Shown here: piece by piece, positions 57,301-64,000 of the stretch | Layout: each line of letters starts with the position of its first letter | Position numbering within the stretch: the stretch's first letter is position 1 | NCBI GenBank assembly: GCA_024998595.1 | Contig: JACOEK010000005.1 | Coordinates: 1-64,000, forward strand | Length of the DNA stretch: 64,000 bases | Reading direction: 5' to 3' | Source: Nitrospira sp. | Lineage (GTDB): Bacteria; Nitrospirota; Nitrospiria; Nitrospirales; Nitrospiraceae | Notes under the pieces: generated by a model | Databases searched by the model: none | What the model saw: the letters and a program-made list of their open reading frames with translations, nothing else | What the model was told of the DNA's origin: nothing | Position numbers and translations under genes: made by a program

Positions 57301-59226
57301 AAGACCGGAGCGCCGATCCGGAGCGGTCCGTTGGCGGACATCCGCACTGCGGAGCCTGTGGGCTACGGGGTGAACGGCAGCTTCCGTGAGTTGATGGTGC
57401 AGTTGAACGACAGCGTGCCGCACACCATCAATATCGTCACGGCGGGCAATCCTCCCGGGCAGCCGGTGGAAATTGCCCTGGAAGCGGGGAAGACCATTTC
57501 GTTCCCGATTCCAGACCATATCAAGATGACGCCGATGCCGTTCCTGAACGGCGGTACCCATACGACGGGCGGCAGCTTGAACTTCAGGGCGGAGCCGATC
57601 AGCGGACGCCTGAAGGCGAATCCGGATCCGTCGAAGCTCTTCAGCAGCGCCGTGCACGGCGATCCGTACACCCCCATGTTGCGAGCCTATCTGGGTGACA
57701 CGATCGTATTCCGGTTGCTGCAGACCATGACCAACGAAAGCATGGTCTGGACAATATCCGGTCATACCTATCTGACTGAGCGGTATGCCGGCGATGCAAA
57801 CCGGAAGAACTCCATCCATGTCGGTATCGCAGAACGCTACGATCTGGTGGTTCCGCAAGCAGGCGGACCGAGACTGCAAGCGGGTGACTATATTCATTTC
57901 AATGGTCGCTCGTCCAAGTTCTCGGAAGGCGCCTGGGGTATCGTGCGCGTCCTCGATAAGGATGTGGCGGATCTGCAGAAGTTGCCGGCCGGGTATAGCG
58001 GACGCAATGTGATTCCCGCGGCGCCGCCGGTGTGCCCAGCCGATGCGCCGGTGAAGAGTTTCAATGTCTCGGCGATCGATTTCCCGTCGATGAAGTTGAA
58101 CCCGAAGGCTCCGGATGCCATCGAGGTCGACTTCGAGCGGACCATTCAGATGGTCAATCCCGATGCCAAGATTTACGTCTTGGACGAGGATGTGGCAACG
58201 GTGGCGTCCGGCCTTCAGCCGATGCCGTTGACGTTGCGCGCGAACGTCGGGGACTGTCTCAAGGTCAAGCTGAGCAACAAGATGAAGCAGGGTCGGGCGT
58301 CGTTCTCGGCGCTGGGCCTGGCGTTTGATCCGAAGGATTCCCTGGGTGCAAACGTCGGTAACAATCCGGGCGAGCAGACTGTCGCGCCGGGTGAGAGCCG
58401 CGTGTACACCTACTACGCTGATCCGTTCATCGGGGAGACCGCGTCCCTGGTGTGGGATTGGGGGAATGTCATGACCAATCCGCGCAACGGACTCTACGGC
58501 GGCATCGTGATCGGTCCTAAAGGGGCCACCTATCGCGATCCGAAGACCGGTGCGGATATTTCCACGAAGAACAGCTGGGTCGCCGATGTGATCGTGAATC
58601 GGACGATTCAAGGCTACGAACATCGCCAGAACTACCGCGATGTGGCCCTGTTCTTCCAAGACGAAGACAACATCATCGGTACGAGCTTCATGCCCTACGT
58701 GCAGAACACGGCGGGACTGACGGCCGTGAACTACCGCTCGGAACCCTATAAGTTCCGTGAAGCCAGTGGATGTTCGCTGGGTAAGGTGTTCCAACCCTGT
58801 TCGGTAGACAAACCGGAAAGCATTGCCACGCCGCTCATCGAAGCGCATGCGGGAGATCCCGTGCGTATCCATGTGTTCGGTGCGAGCAATGAACAGAACG
58901 GAATGTTCAGTGTGGAAAAACATGAATGGCCGATCGAGCCGTTCATGCGCGGCGCCGACCAGATTAGCGTCGTGGAGTTCTCAGCCTCGGAAACGCTGGA
59001 TGCCTTCATCCCTGCCGCGGGCGGAAGTTTCCGCCTGGCGGGTGATTATGTGTGGAGCAACCAGCGGTTGCCCTATGCCCAGTCGGGTCAATGGGGTCTG
59101 TTGAAGGTGTTGCCGGTGGACGATCAACGGATCCTGCCGTTGAGCCAGCAGGCACCTTCCGTCAAGCGGGCGGGATCTGAGTCTGGAGAGGCGCACGCCT
59201 CGAAGACTTCACATTCCATCCAATAA
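54346..59226 (+). CDS. Giant multidomain multicopper oxidase
   Basis: I start at ATG 54346 (AGAGGAGGTAGG upstream); 1,626 residues with a long basic signal region (cleavage near VASAAPP). It has several cupredoxin domains. The first half has SHHPHGG near 449 and the type 1/type 3 copper motif FHCHVAHHYIAGMWG near 523. The second half has NTHWHFLQF near 825 and FWHDHALG near 955. Together these supply all four His-pair motifs of a trinuclear site plus a type 1 site, but in permuted order. The HCH-type motif has two degenerate copies (DYIHFNGRSSKFSEGAWG near 1186; DYVWSNQRLPYAQSGQWG near 1567). CPASAPVRTYDVSAI and CPADAPVKSFNVSAI mark an internal duplication. It is probably an oxidase of a metal ion or small molecule; the substrate is unknown. 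Confidence 0.9.
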   Translation: MRSVRSGPKKLSKRRSQAAWKLLLGVMLPSFCVGAFQVASAAPPDMHAAAHNQPAWAEQLKGQTIIEDAKEGHVERTAMMERQHQRIMEKINEQLVHDAEAQRTGGQYNNVNMLHQYGAGNQDLLLMSNGAEPVSSMGGKCPASAPVRTYDVSAINVEITLNMWLDFYPGYMYSLTENIDKVRAEETKNKEARDKEGYDPGAVMNGLQNQFIQPLVLRGNQGDCVKLTLRNQLEGDEEVSLNIHGSSMVMSATGQPASTTNPDSIAAKGKAVEMEWYIPPTQQEGSRQFHSYSNDRELTVMGLFGSFVIEPKGSEYLEPLGTGDPQPTKSGWQAIIKNGSGPDFREFVLFYHEVGDEAFRPLNKKGDFIPQRDPLTDVYRPVARALNYRSEPFGVDNMQTQHEYFGFEDESMAYSAYTFGDPATTIPRSYLGDPAKFRLVHGGSEVFHSHHPHGGSIRWPRSPRAIDEMPLWHAAKNGPVKYPVIRTKSDRVDVEVIGPSETMDLETECGSGLCQQLAGDFLFHCHVAHHYIAGMWGYWRVYNTIQQGANHNDVMPDLLELPDRKGRIKTGVTSDELIGKTVDWFGKQFKIIEKGKTDWKADPAIVTIKDWVEMQFPPQGLPGHKKDERDQTRSYDASVLNWGWQGTRAVTEPENTVPNPRYQSAHPGERLPIVFEPLTGKVSWPHLKPHFGRRVPFSKGHNPSPWLEMIHLEEDGLPSSYPAKPGENGRWSLCPENAGSKKYNVHFIHTPMMLADKQGDTPAITDEGGLIYVLHEEEAAIRKNNDLKFPLVVRSNIYDCVDWMLTSEWDDDDFGNFHASKVNTHWHFLQFDNQSSDGVITGFSNEQSVRPFTMLEKKTDKGLPLPLNTTFTKAGKKGERVITLKNAAQYHPGIEILIGADNVGGNEVGRIQSIKGNEITLVRPLKHDHPVKDIVTVEFVRQRFWVDSDVGTVFWHDHALGRITWGHGGFGTMIVEPVGSTYHNPKTGAPIRSGPLADIRTAEPVGYGVNGSFRELMVQLNDSVPHTINIVTAGNPPGQPVEIALEAGKTISFPIPDHIKMTPMPFLNGGTHTTGGSLNFRAEPISGRLKANPDPSKLFSSAVHGDPYTPMLRAYLGDTIVFRLLQTMTNESMVWTISGHTYLTERYAGDANRKNSIHVGIAERYDLVVPQAGGPRLQAGDYIHFNGRSSKFSEGAWGIVRVLDKDVADLQKLPAGYSGRNVIPAAPPVCPADAPVKSFNVSAIDFPSMKLNPKAPDAIEVDFERTIQMVNPDAKIYVLDEDVATVASGLQPMPLTLRANVGDCLKVKLSNKMKQGRASFSALGLAFDPKDSLGANVGNNPGEQTVAPGESRVYTYYADPFIGETASLVWDWGNVMTNPRNGLYGGIVIGPKGATYRDPKTGADISTKNSWVADVIVNRTIQGYEHRQNYRDVALFFQDEDNIIGTSFMPYVQNTAGLTAVNYRSEPYKFREASGCSLGKVFQPCSVDKPESIATPLIEAHAGDPVRIHVFGASNEQNGMFSVEKHEWPIEPFMRGADQISVVEFSASETLDAFIPAAGGSFRLAGDYVWSNQRLPYAQSGQWGLLKVLPVDDQRILPLSQQAPSVKRAGSESGEAHASKTSHSIQ

Positions 59227-59294
59227 GGTGAGGGTAGCGGCCTCTCCTCACGGGGAGGTCGCTGCTTGGATGCAGCGCCGGTCCTAATCACCAG

Positions 59295-59330
59295 AGGGGG
59301 AAGCCGCAAGGCTTCCCCCTTGTTATTTGT
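59295..59330 (+). terminator. Intrinsic terminator after the multicopper oxidase
   Basis: AGGGGGAAGCC (59295-59305), loop GCAA, and GGCTTCCCCCT (59310-59320) form an 11-bp perfect stem followed by TGTTATTTGT. It lies 69 bp after the oxidase stop and ends that transcript. Confidence 0.85.
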
Positions 59331-59507
59331 AAGGAATGAATAGGATATGCTGTGGGTCGGAGAGGCTTCAGCCTTCATCCCGGCGGGATAGATGGCGAGT
59401 GCGTATGTTTGCGCTTCTATCCGATAACTTTTAAAATCCTCCTCTCTCTCGCACCACGTATCGTTCGTGTCATGGTCTTACACCGGGCTAGAAACGGGAT
59501 CCATGGT

Positions 59508-60488
59508 ATGGCTGTTTTTCTCAACCTCCTCTTAATCGCTGCGGGGAGCTTCTTAACCTCTCAAGCGTGGGCCTTTGGAGACCTGGGCCACCGAACGGTC
59601 GGAGCCATTGCCGATGCTCAGCTCACATCTGAAACGAGGGCGGCCGTCGGGTCACTCCTCCCTTCAGGAGAATCCTTGGCGACGGTCGCAGCCTGGCCGG
59701 ACGAGGTGAAACGCGCAAAGAAAAATCTCGGGCCATTGGCTCATGACGCGGAAGCTCAGCGCTTCAACGAAGACTTCCCCGACAATCGAGAGTGGCATTA
59801 TGTCGATCTTCCGCTGGATACCACCGCCTCTATGGAAGGGGCGGTTGGACGCCGCCGCAACGACATCGTGCAGACGATCAAGCGCTGCATCCGTGTCATT
59901 GAATCCAAGACCGTTCCTCATCACGAGATGACCAGGGCGCAGGCCTTGCGTTGGTTGGTTCACTTGCTCGGAGATCTTCACCAACCACTCCACCTCGGCA
60001 GTGGTTATTATTGGTTCGATGCTCACGGTCAGGCGCACCTCATTACCGACCCTCAGGAAGCGGCGGGGAAGGACGAGGATCGTGGCGGCACTCTTCTGTT
60101 CTATACAGCCGAAGATCACCTACACGCCTTCTGGGATGACCGTCTGGTGAGCGCGGTAGCCAAAGGCCGGGCGTATCGAGAAGTTGCTCAGGATCTTTTA
60201 GCACAAGGTCATCAACAGGTGTGGGACGGCCACGGCTCGTATCATCACTGGGTGGATCAGTGGGCGGTTGAGAGCATCAGGCTAGGAAAGTCGGCTTATG
60301 AGCGCCTCATTTTCGGCGCAGGGCAATTCGACGTGGACCATAATAGCCTGCAAAAGATTACAATCACCTTACCGCCCGGCTATGAACAGGACGAGGCACA
60401 ACTCGTGGAGCAGCAGTTAGCCAAGGCCGGTTACCGTCTTGCCGCGATCTTGAATGCCATGCAGTTTCCGGTGGCGGCTTCACACTGA
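59508..60488 (+). CDS. S1/P1 nuclease family protein
   Basis: Starting at ATG 59508 gives a signal peptide (MAVFLNLLLIAAGSFLTSQA) whose cleavage would leave a Trp near the mature N-terminus (WAFGDLGHRTVGAIA), the zinc-ligand Trp of this family. Further ligands are WPDEVKR (Asp), WHYVDLPL (His), LVHLLGDLHQPLHLG (two His, Asp) and FWDDR/HHWVDQWA near the C-terminus. S1/P1 enzymes use three zinc ions to cut single-stranded nucleic acid and act extracytoplasmically, probably for phosphate scavenging. ATG 59472 and an open frame to 59352 exist but would spoil the signal. Confidence 0.9.
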   Translation: MAVFLNLLLIAAGSFLTSQAWAFGDLGHRTVGAIADAQLTSETRAAVGSLLPSGESLATVAAWPDEVKRAKKNLGPLAHDAEAQRFNEDFPDNREWHYVDLPLDTTASMEGAVGRRRNDIVQTIKRCIRVIESKTVPHHEMTRAQALRWLVHLLGDLHQPLHLGSGYYWFDAHGQAHLITDPQEAAGKDEDRGGTLLFYTAEDHLHAFWDDRLVSAVAKGRAYREVAQDLLAQGHQQVWDGHGSYHHWVDQWAVESIRLGKSAYERLIFGAGQFDVDHNSLQKITITLPPGYEQDEAQLVEQQLAKAGYRLAAILNAMQFPVAASH

Positions 60489-60636
60489 GCGGGTCGGCCT
60501 CCGCATCGTTGTGAGTGACGCAGTGCGTCTCGAAATCATAGGGCCTGATACACGGAGGTCAGAAGGGCTGGCCGTTCCTGTCTGCTCAGAAGTGATCCAC
60601 TCCATCATCGTTCGGAAACCATAGAAGAGGCAGAGT

Positions 60637-62862
60637 TTAGGGGGCCACTTCAATCGTCAGCGACGTGGCGGTCCAGTCGGCTGCTGGAGCCAGGACGGAT
60701 GTCTGTGCTGTCGATTGAGCGATGCTTGGCGAGAGGTTCGTGCTCGCAGGTGGCTGAGGCGATGAGGGTACAGCCGTCGGAACCGTTGGCGTTGAAGGCG
60801 CGGCCGGTTGGCTGGTCAACGCTGCCGGAGTCGGATCATAGACCGAGGAAAGTCCCCGTGTGGCGATTCGGCTCAAGTCCTGGCGTAGGTTCGTGACACT
60901 GGTTGTGACGATCGATCGGGTCGTCACCTTCGCTGTGGTTACAATCCCAGGGGGCGAAGTGGTTGTGACCCGTTGGCGTATGGCCTGTGCCGTTTCGAGA
61001 TCCGTCGAGGCAAAGACACGTACCGTATCCGTGCCGGCCGGCGGGGAATAGTCCCAATGGAATCCGGCATGGTTGCCGGATTGCAGCGAGTCAGGGATGG
61101 TCACCACGTCACCGGCTCGCACTCGGCCTTCCGGGTAGAATGTGGCCTGCTGGTGTACGGTCGGAAACAGGAGATTCAAGCGCCCTTCGGAATCCACGTC
61201 GACGATGGTCAGGTAACTATCGGCGGTCGCCTGGATTTCCAGTTGCAGACTGTTGCCCGGCGTACGTGGTTCGCCTTCATGCCGGATGCGGTACTGCGCC
61301 GGCTGGGTGTCTGCGACCACAGCGATGCCTCGGGCCTGGCGGCGAGGCGTTCCGGAGATCCGCACATCGACTTTGATCTGTGCCGAGGGATTGTCGAGGG
61401 TCAACAGCTCGGAGGCGTTCGCCGAGCGGGACAGGACCAGCGCGAGTCCCGCACCCCACTGTGCGTTGTCCATGGCGAACGAACTGACCAGTTGAAGTCC
61501 GTCGGCCGAATACAACTGCAACTGATTCCCCTTCACCTCCACTAAGAATTGTGCGGGCTGACCCGGTTGGACGATCTGGACCTCGCGTCCCTGTTCACGC
61601 AGGACCTGCTCGATTTTTTCACGACGGTCGTTCGGAATATCCACGAGACGAATGGGCACGCGCTCCGTGGACGCGGCCGGCAGGAACGCGACGGCGCGCG
61701 CGCCGCTCGGAATGGGAAAGGCCGTCGCCTGTGGTGTGGCGACGGCGTCTTTCCCACGTTCCTGGGTCACCGTCAGCAGCCCGAGCGATTTGCCGGGCAA
61801 GAATCTGGTTTCGTTGGGCGGATACACGGCCCAGGTCGAACCCGACGCGGCTCCGAGCAGAAGGCCGTTCAGTAGAACTATCTCGCCTCCCTTGTGCGGT
61901 TTGACTTCAATCCAGGGCAAACGTGCCGTACCGCTCGTACTGGTCCCATCACCGGACTCCGAGGGGGCGGGCAGCAGCGGCGCATCCATGAGCGCAGGCG
62001 GCGCCTCTAGCTGTGGTTCCGGCATTGAGATCCGGCCGAAGTGGGCTTGGATCCGTTTCATCTCCCGTTCGACTCCGGAGAAAATTTCCCTCGGTGAGGC
62101 TGAAGGCCCGACCAATCCCATGCTGCGAGAGAGTGAATAGGAGAAGAAGCCATGGTAGCGGCCACCCACGGGCCCATCGAGGGCCTCCTGATTGGCAGCG
62201 GCGCCGGTCATGAGCACATACCGGGCGGCCGTGACCGGCACGACCTGACGGGTCTGAACCGGAGACGGGCGGTACAGTTCCGTCCTTGTATCCTTCGGGA
62301 CAGAGCGCGTCCGGATGTCCAGCGAACGAGTCGCCGTGCCGGAGTGGCAGGAATCGAGGACGATCAAGATGCTGCGCGCCTTCAGTCTCGCAACGATGGC
62401 TTCGAGCTCATCATCGGTGATGTCGGGAACGGTCGGGGTTCGCCCGTCGTGCGGGACCAGGGTTTCGTCGAGATGGTCGTCAGTTTCATCGCCGCTGAGG
62501 TCTTCGACCTGAGAGCCGTGACCCGAGTAATGGATATACACGACGTCCGATGGGCCGGTCTCCTGCACCAATCGGTCAAGGGCGGCAAGAATGCCGGCTC
62601 GGGTGGCAGCCTGGTCCGTGAGCAGCGCGATGTGTTGTGGGTGAAATCCCCACCGTGTGGTGAGGACCTGTCGCATGGTTTCGATATCGTTGAGTGAGCC
62701 GTTCAGTGTCGGAAGCACCTGATAGCGATTGATGCCGATCAACAGGGCCCGTTTGGTTCCTGATGTCGGTGGATCGGCGGCCTGACTCGACAACGGCTGA
62801 GCGACGAACAGGGCGAGGAGTGCGAGGCTCAGGATGGATTGTGTGGGGAAACGATGCGTCAT
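60637..62862 (-). CDS. Caspase-like (peptidase C14) protein with DUF4384
   Basis: This 741-residue protein has a signal peptide (SLALLALFVAQPLSSQAA). The caspase-like domain (about 37-260) has the catalytic His in YIHYSGHGSQ (H115) and Cys in VLDSCHSG (C172). A linker and DUF4384 domain follow (about 530-640; YLTIVDVDSEGRLNLLFPT, then FHWDYSPPAGTDTVRVFAS). The last 100 residues are Ser/Thr/Pro/Gln-rich. It is a predicted periplasmic cysteine protease of arginine- or lysine-type specificity. It is third in an operon behind an ECF sigma and its anti-sigma (gap 49 bp). Physiological target unknown. Confidence 0.9.
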   Translation of the reverse strand: MTHRFPTQSILSLALLALFVAQPLSSQAADPPTSGTKRALLIGINRYQVLPTLNGSLNDIETMRQVLTTRWGFHPQHIALLTDQAATRAGILAALDRLVQETGPSDVVYIHYSGHGSQVEDLSGDETDDHLDETLVPHDGRTPTVPDITDDELEAIVARLKARSILIVLDSCHSGTATRSLDIRTRSVPKDTRTELYRPSPVQTRQVVPVTAARYVLMTGAAANQEALDGPVGGRYHGFFSYSLSRSMGLVGPSASPREIFSGVEREMKRIQAHFGRISMPEPQLEAPPALMDAPLLPAPSESGDGTSTSGTARLPWIEVKPHKGGEIVLLNGLLLGAASGSTWAVYPPNETRFLPGKSLGLLTVTQERGKDAVATPQATAFPIPSGARAVAFLPAASTERVPIRLVDIPNDRREKIEQVLREQGREVQIVQPGQPAQFLVEVKGNQLQLYSADGLQLVSSFAMDNAQWGAGLALVLSRSANASELLTLDNPSAQIKVDVRISGTPRRQARGIAVVADTQPAQYRIRHEGEPRTPGNSLQLEIQATADSYLTIVDVDSEGRLNLLFPTVHQQATFYPEGRVRAGDVVTIPDSLQSGNHAGFHWDYSPPAGTDTVRVFASTDLETAQAIRQRVTTTSPPGIVTTAKVTTRSIVTTSVTNLRQDLSRIATRGLSSVYDPTPAALTSQPAAPSTPTVPTAVPSSPQPPASTNLSPSIAQSTAQTSVLAPAADWTATSLTIEVAP

Positions 62863-62911
62863 AAACGGCCCTCGTGTCGCAATGGGTGAGTCGCGCGCTC
62901 TCCAAAAAGGT

Positions 62912-63589
62912 TCACGGTGCGAGGCGCTCCGCCCGTCGAATCACATCGGATTGCTGTTGCAGCCTGTGAAGCTGCTGGTCGAGAGAACGTGCCTCGGTCG
63001 AGGAAATCTCAATCGTGTAGCGCCCGTCGGTGCTGGGGCCATCAACGAGTCGGCCGTTCAACGCCAGGATGGTGGCGCGGATACGCGCTTCCGGGATCGA
63101 TTCCTGAAAGACGAGGACGACGCGTGTGGAGAGAGGTTGGATTCCACGGGAGGCGATGTTACTCGGCGGCAAGGCGGTCTGTTCGCCGGCAGTCCAAAGC
63201 AGGAGAGTCAGTTGGCCGACCAGGAGCGTGACCGCCAACGCAGGGATCCAACGCGGGGCGAAGAGCCGCCGAAACCACTGCTCCACGGATTCGGCGACGC
63301 CTTCCCCGGTTCTGGTGTGCGGCGCCGGTTGTGCGAATGTTCCTTCGGCCTGAATACGGCCCATCACCTGCTGCTGCACGCGAAGTTCGGGCGTGCTTTC
63401 TTCCAGAAATGCGGTTTTCATCGGGAGGTGCAGTCGGGCGAGGTGGGCCAGTTCGGTGCGGCAATCCGCACAGGTTGCGAGATGCTCGTCTACCGCTTGC
63501 CGCTCGGATTCCTTCAAAGTCCCCGTCAGGTACCAGGGGAGTAGTGTGGCCGTCGGGTGCGCCGGGGCCAGGTCGGGGCGCGTCGTCAT
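62912..63589 (-). CDS. Zinc-finger anti-sigma factor
   Basis: This 225-residue protein has an N-terminal zf-HC2 anti-sigma domain: LLPWYLTGTLKESERQAV, then HLATCADCRTEL with HxxxCxxC. One transmembrane helix follows (PALAVTLLVGQLTLLLWTAG near 116). A periplasmic domain (about 145-225, TRVVLVFQESIPEARIRATI) resembles a ferredoxin-like sensor fold. It should hold the adjacent ECF sigma inactive. Its start overlaps the sigma stop by 4 bp, and the caspase gene follows. Confidence 0.9.
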   Translation of the reverse strand: MTTRPDLAPAHPTATLLPWYLTGTLKESERQAVDEHLATCADCRTELAHLARLHLPMKTAFLEESTPELRVQQQVMGRIQAEGTFAQPAPHTRTGEGVAESVEQWFRRLFAPRWIPALAVTLLVGQLTLLLWTAGEQTALPPSNIASRGIQPLSTRVVLVFQESIPEARIRATILALNGRLVDGPSTDGRYTIEISSTEARSLDQQLHRLQQQSDVIRRAERLAP

Positions 63590-64000
63590 ACGACAGACTC
63601 CCTGGACAGCATCCGGTCCATCTGCCGTTTCAGCTGTTGTTTGGCATAGAACACGCGGGTCTTGACCGTATTTTCCGGAATGGTGAGCAGCAGTGCAATC
63701 TCCTCGTACGGCAGCTCTTCATAAAAGACCAGCCGCAAGATTTCCTGGTGTTCGGCTGACAGTTTCGAGAGCGCCTGGCGTGTCACGATCCCGAGTTGTT
63801 CGCGTTGGATCCCTTCGATGGGAGTTTCCTGCTGACTCGGAAGGTCCGGGACGTCCTCGAGGGGAGCGGTGGATTGACCGATCTTGCCGTTCCGTCTGAC
63901 CGCGTCGAGGGCCTTATGGCGCGCGATGCCGAAAATCCACGTTGAGACACGGGATTGATGGGTGAAGGTGCAGGCCCCGCGCCACAGCGCGAACATCACT
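63586..64000 (-). CDS. ECF RNA polymerase sigma factor (partial, runs off right edge)
   Basis: The 137 visible residues begin within region 2 (MFALWRGACTF, then RVSTWIFGIARHKALDAVRR, the DNA-melting stretch). Region 4 follows (LSKLSAEHQEILRLVFYEEL, then YEEIALLLTIPENTVKTRVF). The N-terminus lies beyond 64000; the Met at 63999 is probably internal. Its stop overlaps the anti-sigma start. It most likely controls its own operon, including the caspase gene. Confidence 0.93.
   Translation of the reverse strand, partial: VMFALWRGACTFTHQSRVSTWIFGIARHKALDAVRRNGKIGQSTAPLEDVPDLPSQQETPIEGIQREQLGIVTRQALSKLSAEHQEILRLVFYEELPYEEIALLLTIPENTVKTRVFYAKQQLKRQMDRMLSRESVV

Noticed and set aside
55576-58923. Very long open frame (1,115 codons) antisense to the multicopper oxidase
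   Set aside because: It is the mirror of a high-GC coding region, has Arg/His-rich composition without any family motif, and overlaps a gene with clear copper-binding motifs.
62152-62697. Plus-strand open frame opposite the caspase gene
   Set aside because: Shadow of the minus-strand caspase-like gene with both catalytic residues conserved.
1-64000. CRISPR array or rRNA operon
   Set aside because: No regularly spaced repeats of 25-40 nt and no recognisable rRNA segments were seen.

Overview
The window is about 64 kb of a Gram-negative, moderately GC-rich bacterial chromosome: lipoprotein signals, RND pumps, TonB and a TonB-dependent receptor are all present. The core gene set (cytochrome bd, MdtABC-like RND pumps, an over-1,600-residue multicopper oxidase, a caspase with DUF4384, DUF6496, DUF1328, TonB/PepSY/DUF4198) fits Nitrospira or another Nitrospirota. 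That assignment is inferred from gene content alone; no rRNA or other phylogenetic marker is present.

Left part, 1 to about 20,576: the distal portion of a genomic island. The right border is a 45-nt 3' fragment of a tRNA-Lys gene (20532-20576), the usual scar of integration into a tRNA. The left edge carries the start of an excisionase/AlpA-like helix-turn-helix gene. The island has two parts. The first (0.9-13.2 kb) is a defence cluster: a complete type I restriction-modification operon (hsdM, hsdS, hsdR) with a SIR2-domain gene inserted between hsdS and hsdR, a possible Mrr-like nuclease, a GmrSD-type DUF262/DUF1524/RAMA protein and a PD-(D/E)XK-like protein. The second (13.9-19.7 kb) is visibly AT-richer and co-directional. 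It encodes a metallopeptidase lipoprotein, three further lipoproteins, an L,D-transpeptidase, a four-helix membrane protein and an amidase with a peptidoglycan-binding domain. A higBA toxin-antitoxin pair with a palindromic operator sits just inside the border.

Middle part, 20.6-35.3 kb: ordinary chromosome with signs of decay (a methyltransferase pseudogene with an internal stop, a short-chain dehydrogenase remnant). It holds a small stress group (hemerythrin, CBS, DUF6496), cydAB, a partial surface-polysaccharide group (SGNH hydrolase, TRL-like lipoprotein, orphan Wzt-like ABC ATPase, GT4 glycosyltransferase), a lone response regulator, a MOSC protein and a LysR regulator.

Right part, 35.4-64 kb: envelope and metal physiology. 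An ECF sigma factor, a small one-helix protein and a Spy/CnrX-like protein precede an MdtABC-type tripartite pump. After a Fur-box-like promoter and a strong terminator come tonB, a TonB-dependent receptor, a DUF4198 protein and a PepSY membrane protein, plausibly one metal-uptake unit. A histidine kinase and an NtrC-type regulator lie directly upstream of a giant multicopper oxidase whose copper motifs appear in permuted order. An S1/P1 nuclease follows. On the minus strand, an ECF sigma / zinc-finger anti-sigma / caspase-DUF4384 operon closes the window; its sigma gene runs off the right edge.
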